Under the pieces are notes generated by a model. The model was given only the letters and a program-made list of their open reading frames with translations. It made no database searches and had not been told where the DNA came from. DNA of 64,000 bases from Kitasatospora purpeofusca (lineage in GTDB: Bacteria; Actinomycetota; Actinomycetes; Streptomycetales; Streptomycetaceae): positions 62,001 through 126,000 of the forward strand of contig NZ_JODS01000008.1 of the NCBI RefSeq assembly GCF_000718025.1, written 5' to 3'. The translations under genes were made by a program, and so were the position numbers. Below are positions 39,698-49,387 of this stretch, in pieces; the first letter of the stretch is position 1; each line of letters begins with the position of its first letter.

Positions 39698-40014
39698 CGG
39701 AACCTCACGAACACGTACGGGGGCAGCACGCTGAGCCCGTTCGGGCGTGCAGAGTGGGGGACCACTCAGGTGTAACCGTCACCGAGCGGAGTCCCAAACC
39801 GTGTGACGTACTACGGCGTGTAGTCATCATCGGGCCGGAGATTCAAACCGATGGAGTAAGGATCATGCGATCGGATGCTCCGTTCATGGGGCGAGGGCCG
39901 GGCCCGTCCGCCCCGCCGTCCTACTACTCCCGCTCGTACCCCTCCCGAAGGCTGTGAGGAGCACCACCTGCCGGGCCGGTTTGGACCGTCCGAGTACAAA
40001 TAATCCTGAAAAGA
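39698..40014. promoter_or_regulatory. M23 peptidase upstream region with structured elements
   Basis: This non-coding stretch holds a nested hairpin at 39726-39750, a GAGTGG/CCACTC hairpin at 39752-39767, and a palindrome ACTAC-GGCGT-GTAGT at 39810-39824 with TGA/TCA flanks. The first two would lie in the 5' leader of the peptidase mRNA; the third looks like an operator. The position would suit a c-di-AMP (ydaO-type) riboswitch, but I could not match its conserved core. Confidence 0.45.
39865..39957 (+). CDS. Possible 30-residue open reading frame
   Basis: A 30-codon frame starts at ATG 39865 with GGAG eight bases upstream. The product is Pro/Ser/Tyr/Arg-rich (SYYSRSYPSRR near the end). Nothing follows in the same direction for over 8 kb of coding sequence, so it would be an orphan. 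It may equally be chance. Confidence 0.25.
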   Translation: MRSDAPFMGRGPGPSAPPSYYSRSYPSRRL

Positions 40015-40052
40015 ATCCGGCCCGCCCCCGCGGGTGCGGGAGCGGGCCGGAT
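40015..40052 (-). terminator. Terminator after the M6 peptidase
   Basis: ATCCGGCCCGC (40015-40025) pairs with GCGGGCCGGAT (40042-40052), with further inner pairing around GGGT. Read on the minus strand it is followed by TCTTTTC, giving a U-rich tail. Confidence 0.75.
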
Positions 40053-40100
40053 CGGCTCAGCGGTGCCTGGTCACGGACCGGGCGTCAGAGCTCGGTTCGA

Positions 40101-42449
40101 TCAGTTGTCGACCGGGCGGACGCGGATCCAGGTCTCCAGGTAGTTCGAGGACTCGTTCTCGACCTCGATGCTGGTGCCCGTCTTCGGGACGATGACGCTG
40201 CTGTACGGGTTGTCCTTGGTCCAGTAGGACTTCAGGTCGGAGAACTCGTCGACACCCTTGGCCTTCGGGACGACCGTCTCGACGCCCGCCCTGTGCAGGG
40301 TCAGACCGTCGGTGCGGCGCGAGCCGAAGGTGGAGTCGTAGCCGTTGATGCGCGGGCGCATCAGCGTGCCGTCCTTCCACTTCAGCGGGGTCGGGTGCGA
40401 GTCGACCGGCAGGATCAGGCCCTGACCCGGGTGGTTGGTGACGTTGTTGTCGGTCTGCGACTCGTCCCAGTACCAGATCAGCAGACCGGCCTGGTAGGGG
40501 TAGTGCTCGACGAAGAGCGGCTTGTCGGCGAAGCCGAAGTTGTACGGGCCGACCTTGAGGGTGCGGTCGTACGAGACGTACTGGCGGTTCTCCGCGATGT
40601 AGTACTGGTTGTACTCGTTGGTGAACGAGCCGGTGGTGCGCGAGAAGCCCTTCGCGGTCCAGCCGTTGTCACCGTTCTCGGCACCGTCGGTGAAGACGTT
40701 GGCGCCGTCCGCGGTCACCGCGATGTCGTCCAGGGCCAGGCCCTTGAGGTGCAGGCCGCCGTCGGTGGTGTAGCGGAAGCGGACCTTGACGGCCTTGCCG
40801 GCGTAGGCGTCCAGCGGGAAGGCGAGGTCGCCCCACTTGTCGCCCGAGTTGCCGGTCAGCGAAGCCTTGCCGGAGGGGTCCTTCGGCAGTGCGACGCCGT
40901 TGTAGGTGCCGTCGAGGGCGGTCCAGTTGGCGCCACCGTCGGTGGAGACCTCGGCGTAGCCGTAGTCGAAGTCCTGCTCGATGTCGTACCAGGCCTTGGC
41001 CGACAGCGAGGCCTTGGCCTTGCCGGTCAGGTCGAGGTCGCGGGTCAGCGAGACGTTCAGGTTGTCCGCGCTGCCGCTCCACCACTCGTTGGCGCCCGCG
41101 AAGGGCTTGTTGATGGTGGTGGTGACGGCCTTCTTCGGCAGGTCGACGACGAGCGCCTGCGGGAGCGCGCTGTTGTACTCGACCGGGCCGATGTGGTGGG
41201 TCGACTCGGTGCCGGCCTTGGCCTTGTCGAACTTCAGCCAGCCGAGCTTGAGCTTGCTCCAGGCGTCGAGGTCGTTCGGCATGTCGCCGATCGAGTTCTT
41301 GCCCTCGCCGAGCCAGGAGCCGGACGACATCAGCGACCAGAAGCCGACCGAGTTGTCGATGCCGCTGCCGGAGGTGTCGTAGAGGTCCGGCAGACCGAGG
41401 TCGTGGCCGTACTCGTGGGCGAAGACACCGAGGCCGCCGTTCTCGGGCTGCATGGTGTAGTCGCCGACCCAGACGCCGGTGCCGCCGACGGGGGTGCCGC
41501 CGAGCTTGTTGGTGTCCGGACCGGTGGTGCCGGCGCCGGTGCCGTAGGCGTACGAGCGGTGGGCCCACAGGGCGTCAGTGCCCTGCTTGCCGCCGCCCGC
41601 CGACTGGTCCTCACCGGCGTGCACGATCTGGAAGTGGTCGATGTAACCGTCCGGCTCGTTGAAGTTGCCGTTGTGGTTGTAGTCGTACCGGTCCCACTGG
41701 TCGTACTGCGCGATGGTGGCCTTGATCTGCGCGTCCGTCTGGCCCTTGGCCTTCTGGTCGGCGACCCAGGTGTTGATCGCGTCGCGGATCAGGTCCTGCG
41801 CGTTGGCGCAGACGTGCTGGCCGCAGTAGTCCGAGCCGTAACGGGCCTCGTTGTACTTGACCTTCACCCAGTCGGTGACCTGGCCGTCGACCGAGTAGCG
41901 GCCCGAGGACTGCTTCTCGTAGTAGGTCTTCAGCGAGTCGCCGGACTTGTTGAAGTACAGGTCCTGGTAGTGCTGCTGGTTGTAGTCAGCCTGCCAGAGG
42001 GTGGAGTTGTTGGTCGCGGCGTCCGGCTTCTCGATCTGGTTGCGCTGCGGACCGGGCTGGCCGCCGTACTTGATCTTGCCGTCCGGGGTCTTGGTGGTGT
42101 TGTCCACCTCGTCGCCGAACTCCACCAGGATGGTGAAGATCTTGTCCGTACGCTCACGAGCCAGCTCGACGTACTTGTCCTTGCCCAGCTTGATGCTGGA
42201 GCCGCCGCCGTGCTGCTCGATCTGGGCCGTGCCGGCGAGCAGCTGCTCGGTGGCGGCCTTCTGCTCGGCCTCGACCTTCTCGGTCAGCGGGCCGGGAATG
42301 TTGTGCTCAGTGCTGGTCTGAACGGCGTCGGCCGGGTCCTGCGGGACGGGGGCGGCGCCGGCGGCGACCGCCGTGCTCGGGAGCAGTCCCGCGCCGAGCG
42401 CGGCTATGACCGCCACGACTGAGGCGGCCGAAGCGGCTTTCCTGGTCAT
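40101..42449 (-). CDS. Secreted immune inhibitor A-type M6 metallopeptidase
   Basis: The 782-residue protein has a signal peptide ending STAVAAGA (about residue 30), a propeptide, and an M6 metalloprotease domain with the zinc motif HEYGHDLGLPD (HExxHxxGxxD). It also has calcium-binding-like DYNHNGNFNEPDGYID and C-terminal beta domains including a MAM/VEG-like segment (VRFRYTTDGGLHLKGLALDDI). Homologues degrade host or environmental proteins. The ATG at 42449 starts the signal peptide; a TTG two codons earlier is better spaced from GGGGAGG and may be the real start. Codon usage has more Lys/Asn/Tyr than neighbouring genes, as usual for large exoenzymes. Confidence 0.93.
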   Translation of the reverse strand: MTRKAASAASVVAVIAALGAGLLPSTAVAAGAAPVPQDPADAVQTSTEHNIPGPLTEKVEAEQKAATEQLLAGTAQIEQHGGGSSIKLGKDKYVELARERTDKIFTILVEFGDEVDNTTKTPDGKIKYGGQPGPQRNQIEKPDAATNNSTLWQADYNQQHYQDLYFNKSGDSLKTYYEKQSSGRYSVDGQVTDWVKVKYNEARYGSDYCGQHVCANAQDLIRDAINTWVADQKAKGQTDAQIKATIAQYDQWDRYDYNHNGNFNEPDGYIDHFQIVHAGEDQSAGGGKQGTDALWAHRSYAYGTGAGTTGPDTNKLGGTPVGGTGVWVGDYTMQPENGGLGVFAHEYGHDLGLPDLYDTSGSGIDNSVGFWSLMSSGSWLGEGKNSIGDMPNDLDAWSKLKLGWLKFDKAKAGTESTHHIGPVEYNSALPQALVVDLPKKAVTTTINKPFAGANEWWSGSADNLNVSLTRDLDLTGKAKASLSAKAWYDIEQDFDYGYAEVSTDGGANWTALDGTYNGVALPKDPSGKASLTGNSGDKWGDLAFPLDAYAGKAVKVRFRYTTDGGLHLKGLALDDIAVTADGANVFTDGAENGDNGWTAKGFSRTTGSFTNEYNQYYIAENRQYVSYDRTLKVGPYNFGFADKPLFVEHYPYQAGLLIWYWDESQTDNNVTNHPGQGLILPVDSHPTPLKWKDGTLMRPRINGYDSTFGSRRTDGLTLHRAGVETVVPKAKGVDEFSDLKSYWTKDNPYSSVIVPKTGTSIEVENESSNYLETWIRVRPVDN

Positions 42450-42734
42450 CTTCAACGTTGTGACGTCCTCCCCAAACCGTCCGGCTCTTGGCCTTCCGGT
42501 AAACCAATGAAAGACAGGTGGACGACATTTGATCCAAGCGTGGACGGAAAAGATAGACCTTGACCGTGACATGGCCACAGCGCTATCCTCCGCGACTCCG
42601 TATCAGCTGACGTGCTGTCAACAACATTGTCATTAAAGATGACCGCAGCTTCGATCGCACCCGCACCGGCCCCCGTTCAGGCCAGCGACCTGCCGGTTCG
42701 TGGTTGGGATCACAGTTTCGACGGGGGTACGAAA
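42450..42734. promoter_or_regulatory. M6 peptidase upstream region
   Basis: This gap of about 285 bases is relatively AT-rich (for example around 42500-42560 and 42600-42650) and carries the peptidase promoter. I saw no gene and could not fix the -35/-10 boxes with confidence. Confidence 0.4.
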
Positions 42735-42778
42735 AACGGTTAGGGCCCCCGGCGCGAACGCCGGGGGCCCTAACCGTT
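42735..42778 (-). terminator. Intrinsic terminator of clpC
   Basis: A perfect 20-bp stem (42735-42754 with 42759-42778) has a TTCG tetraloop when read on the minus strand and is followed there by TTTTTC. This is the clearest rho-independent terminator in the window. Confidence 0.92.
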
Positions 42779-42799
42779 GATGTTGTCTGTTAAATGTTG

Positions 42800-45319
<2,520 letters not shown>

Positions 45320-45415
45320 CGTTTATCGCTCCTCAGAGCGGTCGGGCAGTTCGGGGTCCGTCCCCGCCCTGTCCTTCCGCATGCTAGTCCCGCTCAGCGG
45401 CGCGGCCCACGGATT

Positions 45416-45435
45416 CGCTCCCCTCACGGGGAGCG
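45416..45435. promoter_or_regulatory. CGCTCCCC/GGGGAGCG palindrome in the clpC leader region
   Basis: A perfect eight-base inverted repeat with a TCAC spacer lies about 100 bases upstream of clpC. It could be an operator or a hairpin in the untranslated leader. Confidence 0.45.
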
Positions 45436-45521
45436 ACATGCTGCGCGACCAGCCGACACCAATCCCAACCCGATGTTGGGAGACGGTGTTCCCGCACGCG
45501 GGCCGGATGCACCGGATACCG

Positions 45522-45539
45522 CTACGCCATCGGCGAACA
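45522..45539 (-). promoter_or_regulatory. ClgR-like binding site upstream of clpC
   Basis: Read on the minus strand, TGTTCGCCGATGGCGTAG agrees at every position with WNNWCGCYNANRGCGWWS, the consensus I recall for the actinobacterial Clp activator ClgR. It is 203 bases upstream of the clpC start, in the same orientation. The rest of the 670-base gap shows no gene. Confidence 0.6.
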
Positions 45540-45885
45540 AACGCCGCCGCGGCGCAGTCGGTGGGCGTCCGACCGGTCACGCGTACTGCCCCGGACAGGG
45601 TCACGGGCCCCGTCCATCTGCATTCATACCCGGTATCGGGGCGGTTCTCGCGCAGTTTCCGCGGTGGCGGTGTTCGCCTGGCGAGAAGTCGGCCGCCGCT
45701 GACGGTCGGTCAGCCGCGGTCGCGGTGGCCGGTACGCCATCCCGGTGGTGCCCGCGTTACCGCTTCGCCCCTCCAGCGTTGCACAGGCCGTGACCGTTCC
45801 GCCGCCCGAGCCCGTGCCCGGCCCGCTGCCCGAACGGGCGGCCGTGCCCGCGCCCGGCCGCCGCGGCGCCGTCCGGGCGTACGCC

Positions 45886-45918
45886 GCGGGGCGCGGAGGG
45901 AATCCCTCCGCGCCCCGC
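45886..45918 (-). terminator. Hairpin after lsr2
   Basis: A perfect 15-bp stem (45886-45900 with 45904-45918) with an AAT loop lies about 70 bases downstream of the lsr2 stop. There is no U-run. Confidence 0.65.
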
Positions 45919-45989
45919 GCGTGTGCCGTGGACGCTTCGGCGGGTGCCCCGGGCACCGTGCTCGTCCGGCCGACCGGGCAGTGCCCGGA

Positions 45990-46340
45990 TCAGGCCGCGT
46001 TGGCCTTCTCGTAGGCCTCGCGCACATTGCTGGGGACGCGGCCGCGGTCGTTGACCTCCAGGCCCTGCTCCTTGGCCCACGCGCGGATCTTGGCGGTGTC
46101 CGGGACGCTGCCGGACGGGCGCGGGGCGGTGCTGCGGCCCGCGCGGCGGGGGCCGGCGAGGCGGCCGCTCTGCTTGCGCCCCTTCTCGACGTACGGCGCC
46201 AGCAGACCGCGGAGCTTGTCCGCGTTGGCGCTCTTCAGATCGATCTCGTAGGCAACGCCGTCGAGGGCGAACGTCACCGTCTCGTCCGCCGACCCGCCGT
46301 CGAGATCGTCTTCAAGAATGACCTGCACCCTCTGTGCCAC
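45990..46340 (-). CDS. lsr2: Nucleoid-associated xenogeneic silencer Lsr2
   Basis: Lsr2 is a small DNA-bridging protein that binds AT-rich DNA and silences acquired and secondary-metabolite genes, an H-NS analogue. The 116-residue protein has the N-terminal dimerisation/oligomerisation domain (residues 1-60, AQRVQVILEDDLDGGSADETVTF) and a basic linker. The C-terminal DNA-binding domain carries the AT-hook-like RGR in EVNDRGRVPSNVREAYEKA. The GTG start follows AAGGGAAG. In a GC-rich window like this, its natural targets would be the few AT-rich spots, such as the eshA and 18.1-kb control regions. Confidence 0.96.
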   Translation of the reverse strand: MAQRVQVILEDDLDGGSADETVTFALDGVAYEIDLKSANADKLRGLLAPYVEKGRKQSGRLAGPRRAGRSTAPRPSGSVPDTAKIRAWAKEQGLEVNDRGRVPSNVREAYEKANAA

Positions 46341-46431
46341 GGGCTTCCCTTTCCGCTAAACGACCCATTGCCTAAGGAAAGGAAAGCGCCTTTTCCCGGA
46401 AAACACAAACCCCTGACCGTCCGGGGGCGGC

Positions 46432-46968
46432 TCACAGGTGCAGCAGCATGCGCGAGTTGCCCAGCGTGTTGGGCTTCACCCGCTCCAGGTCGAGGAACTC
46501 GGCAACACCTTCATCGTACGAGCGGAGAAGTTCTTCATAGACATCCGTAGCGATCGCCGCCGGGTCTGTCGTACCATCATCGGTTTCCTGGGCCTCTCCG
46601 ATCTCCACGAAACCGTGTTTCGCGAAGAACGGGACCTCGAACGTCAAGCAGAAAATCCGACGGACGCCGAGCCAGCGGGCGGTCTGCAGCAGCTTCTCCA
46701 GCAGCAGGTGTCCGACACCGTGGCCCCGGCAGGACTCGTCGACGGCGAGCGTGCGGACCTCGGCGAGGTCCTCCCACATGACGTGCAGCGCGCCGCAGGC
46801 CACCACCGTCCCGTTGTCGTCGCGTTCCGCGACCCAGAACTCCTGCACCGATTCGAACAGCATGACGGTGGGCTTGTCGAGCAGAATCCCGTCACGCGAG
46901 TAGGTGTCGATGAGCCTGCGCACTGCCCGCACGTCCGTGGTCCGCGCCCGGCGGATGGTGACCTCCAT
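46432..46968 (-). CDS. GNAT-family amino-acid N-acetyltransferase (ArgA-like)
   Basis: The 178-residue protein is a GCN5-related acetyltransferase. The acetyl-CoA pyrophosphate loop is RGHGVGHLLLEKLL in motif A, preceded by the beta-4 strand EVRTLAVDE and followed by IFCLTFEVPFFAKHGF. Short proteins of this type in actinobacteria act as N-acetylglutamate synthases at the first step of arginine synthesis, so that role is likely but not proven. The ATG at 46968 has TAACGT six bases upstream, implying a leaderless mRNA. The neighbours lsr2 and clpC follow in the same direction. Confidence 0.88.
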   Translation of the reverse strand: MEVTIRRARTTDVRAVRRLIDTYSRDGILLDKPTVMLFESVQEFWVAERDDNGTVVACGALHVMWEDLAEVRTLAVDESCRGHGVGHLLLEKLLQTARWLGVRRIFCLTFEVPFFAKHGFVEIGEAQETDDGTTDPAAIATDVYEELLRSYDEGVAEFLDLERVKPNTLGNSRMLLHL

Positions 46969-46977
46969 GGCGGGACG

Positions 46978-47463
46978 TTATCGTGCCGGCCCCGATCCGG
47001 TCTCCCCGGTATCCGGCCCGCTCTCCGGTTCGCTCTCCGGCCCGCTCTCCGCGCCGTTCTCCGCTCCGCGCTCCGGAGAATCCGGGGCCGCCGGATCGGT
47101 CGGGAACAGAGCGGCCACCCGCAAGGCGTCCCGCAGCGCCTCCCGTTGCTCAGGCGACATCAGGCCGAAGAAGTGCACCAGGGCCGCGGCCGGATTGTCG
47201 CCGGTGGCCCACGCGTCGTTCATCAGGGCCGCCGTGTACGCCTCGCGCGAGGAGACCGGTTCATATCGATAGGCCCGGCCGACGCGCTCCCGGCGGAGCC
47301 AGCCCTTTCGGTGCAGCTTGTCCAGGACGGTCATCACCGTGGTGTACGCGATTTCCCGTTCCGACCGCAGATCCAGAAGGACCTCGCGAACCGTGACCGG
47401 TCGGTTCCACTGCCACACCCGGGTCATGATGGCGTTCTCAAGTTCGCCGAGTTGCCGGACCAT
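46978..47463 (-). CDS. BlaI/MecI/CopY-family transcriptional repressor
   Basis: The 161-residue protein has an N-terminal winged helix (about residues 5-70, LENAIMTRVWQWNRPVTVREVLLDL, AYTTVMTVLDKLHRKGWLRRE) and a short dimerisation region. The BlaI family represses beta-lactamase or related genes. The C-terminal tail of about 40 residues is acidic and repetitive (SGPESEPESGPDTGE), an addition absent from classical BlaI. No BlaR-type sensor protease is adjacent, so its signal is unknown. It ends nine bases before the acetyltransferase gene starts, although that gene seems to have its own leaderless promoter. Confidence 0.9.
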   Translation of the reverse strand: MVRQLGELENAIMTRVWQWNRPVTVREVLLDLRSEREIAYTTVMTVLDKLHRKGWLRRERVGRAYRYEPVSSREAYTAALMNDAWATGDNPAAALVHFFGLMSPEQREALRDALRVAALFPTDPAAPDSPERGAENGAESGPESEPESGPDTGETGSGPAR

Positions 47464-47604
47464 AGTGCGGCCAGGATAGGGAGTGAACGGGGCAAATCTT
47501 GTGAAGTGCCGCGAAACCGGCGCGCCGCCACCCCCGGAATCCGGGAATGGCGGCGCGGGGTGCGACGGGGGCGTCCGGCGGATGCCGGGCGGCCGTGCGG
47601 CGAC

Positions 47605-47727
47605 TCAGTCGACCAGGTCCTCCTTGGCCTTCTGGGCGCCGCCCTGGGTGCGGATGATGGCCCGCACCAGGAAGCCGAAGCCGATCGCCATGACCAGCGG
47701 TGGGACGATCGCGCTGACGTAGTCCAT
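47605..47727 (-). CDS. Small single-pass membrane protein coupled to lysS
   Basis: This 40-residue protein is too short for most gene finders. It begins MDYVSAIVPPLVMAI, has one transmembrane helix (about residues 5-23), then a basic and polar cytoplasmic tail ending KEDLVD. A GAGGAGGAG ribosome site lies inside the last lysS codons, and the ATG is four bases after the lysS stop, so it is translationally coupled to lysS. I recall similar small membrane proteins in other streptomycetes but know of no function. Confidence 0.8.
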   Translation of the reverse strand: MDYVSAIVPPLVMAIGFGFLVRAIIRTQGGAQKAKEDLVD

Positions 47728-47731
47728 CAGG

Positions 47732-49288
47732 TCACTCCTCCTCGGTCTGCTCCGCCGTACCGGCGGACGCCTTGGGCTCCGGCTTCACCAGCGGGAAGAG
47801 CACGGTCTCCCGGATGTTCTTGCCGGTGAGCAGCATGATCAGGCGGTCCACCCCGAGCCCGAGGCCGCCGGTGGGCGGCATCGCGTACTCCAGGGCCCGC
47901 AGGAAGTCCTCGTCGATCTGCATCGCCTCGACGTCGCCGCCGGCCGCGAGCAGGGACTGCGCGGTGAGGCGGGCGCGCTGCTCGACCGGGTCGATCAGCT
48001 CGGAGTAGGCGGTGCCGATCTCGGTGCCGAAGATGACCAGGTCCCACTTCTCGGCCACGCCCGGGATCGAGCGGTGCTGGCGGGTGAGCGGGGAGACCTC
48101 GGTCGGGTAGTCCTTGATGAAGGTCGGCCGGACGGCGTTCTCCTCCAGCAGGCGCTCGACCATCTCCAGCACGATCTGGCCGTGGCCCCACTCCTTCTCG
48201 AAGGGGATGCCGTGCTCGGAGGCCAGCCTGCGCAGCTCCTCGACGCCGGTCTCCGGGGTGACCTCGGTGCCCAGGTGCGCGGAGATGCCGGGGTAGACGC
48301 TCACCTCGGCCCAGGGCTCGGCCAGGTCGATCTCGTGCTCCACGCCGTGCGGGTCCAGGCCCTTGATCACCGTGGTGCCCAGCGCGTCCCGGGCCGCGTT
48401 GACGATGGTGGCCCGGATCAGCTCGGCCTGGGTGTCGTAGTCGCCGTAGGCCTCGTACGACTCCAGCGAGGTGAACTCCGGGTTGTGGGTGGAGTCCGCG
48501 CCCTCGTTGCGGAAGTTGCGGTTGATCTCGAAGACCTTCTCCGCGCCGCCGACCACCAGCCGCTTGAGGTACAGCTCGGGGGCGATCCGCATGAAGAGGT
48601 CGATGTCGTAGGCGTTGATGTGCGTCTTGAACGGACGCGCGTTGGCGCCGCCGTGCACCGGCTGCAGCATCGGGGTCTCGACCTCGATGTAGCCGCGCTC
48701 CTCGTAGGTGCGGCGGATCGAGCGGACCACCTTGGAGCGCAGGTGCAGGATCTCGCGGGCCTCGGGGTTGACGATCAGGTCCACGTACCGCTGGCGGACC
48801 CGGGCCTCCGGGTCGGTCAGGCCCTTGTGCTTGTCGGGCAGCGGGCGCAGGCACTTGGCGGTGAGCTCCCAGCGGTCCACCATCACCGACAGCTCGCCGC
48901 GCCGGGAGGTGATCACCTCGCCCTCGACGCCGACCTGGTCGCCCAGGTCGATGTCGGACTTCCAGGCCGCCAGCCGCTCCTCGCCCAGCTTGTCCAGGGA
49001 CAGCATCACCTGGAGGTCGCCGGAGCCGTCGCGCAGGGTCGCGAAGCAGAGCTTGCCGCCGGTGCGGGAGAGGATCACCCGGCCGGTGATGCCGGTCCGC
49101 TCGCCGGTCGCGGTGTCCGGGGCCAGGTCAGGGTGCTTGTCCCGGAGGTCGGCGATGGTGCTGGTGCGGGGGAAGCCGACCGGGTACGGGTCGATGCCGG
49201 CCGCCCGGAGCCGGTCCAGCTTCTCGCGCCGGACGCGCATCTGCTCGGGAAGGTCGTCGGTCGCGGTGATGGGACTCTGATCGCTCAC
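47732..49288 (-). CDS. lysS: Lysyl-tRNA synthetase (class II)
   Basis: LysS charges tRNA-Lys. The 518-residue protein has an N-terminal OB-fold anticodon-binding domain (about residues 65-150, ITGRVILSRTGGKLCFATLRD) and the class II catalytic domain. Motif 1 is around YEERGYIEVETPMLQP, motif 2 is FEINRNFRNEGADSTHNPEFT, and motif 3 is GLGLGVDRLIMLL. The GTG at 49288 has TACCCT six bases upstream and is probably leaderless. The acidic C-terminal tail ends next to the coupled 40-residue membrane protein. Confidence 0.96.
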   Translation of the reverse strand: MSDQSPITATDDLPEQMRVRREKLDRLRAAGIDPYPVGFPRTSTIADLRDKHPDLAPDTATGERTGITGRVILSRTGGKLCFATLRDGSGDLQVMLSLDKLGEERLAAWKSDIDLGDQVGVEGEVITSRRGELSVMVDRWELTAKCLRPLPDKHKGLTDPEARVRQRYVDLIVNPEAREILHLRSKVVRSIRRTYEERGYIEVETPMLQPVHGGANARPFKTHINAYDIDLFMRIAPELYLKRLVVGGAEKVFEINRNFRNEGADSTHNPEFTSLESYEAYGDYDTQAELIRATIVNAARDALGTTVIKGLDPHGVEHEIDLAEPWAEVSVYPGISAHLGTEVTPETGVEELRRLASEHGIPFEKEWGHGQIVLEMVERLLEENAVRPTFIKDYPTEVSPLTRQHRSIPGVAEKWDLVIFGTEIGTAYSELIDPVEQRARLTAQSLLAAGGDVEAMQIDEDFLRALEYAMPPTGGLGLGVDRLIMLLTGKNIRETVLFPLVKPEPKASAGTAEQTEEE

Positions 49289-49387
49289 CCCACCAGGGTA
49301 GCCAGCCCGCGGTGGTGCTCCGCCACGGGATTACCGCGCCGCGCGGGGCGGGGCCGGGGTACGCCGCCCCCGCCCCGCGCGACGGGT

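Noticed and set aside
39698..39850. c-di-AMP (ydaO-type) riboswitch upstream of the M23 peptidase
   Set aside because: The location would be right, but I could not line up the conserved core; only generic hairpins are visible. Reported as an unnamed structured leader instead.
45320..45885. Small frames in the clpC-lsr2 gap
   Set aside because: No frame has a good ribosome site and a conserved-looking product. The gap is better explained as regulatory DNA, with a ClgR-like site and hairpins.
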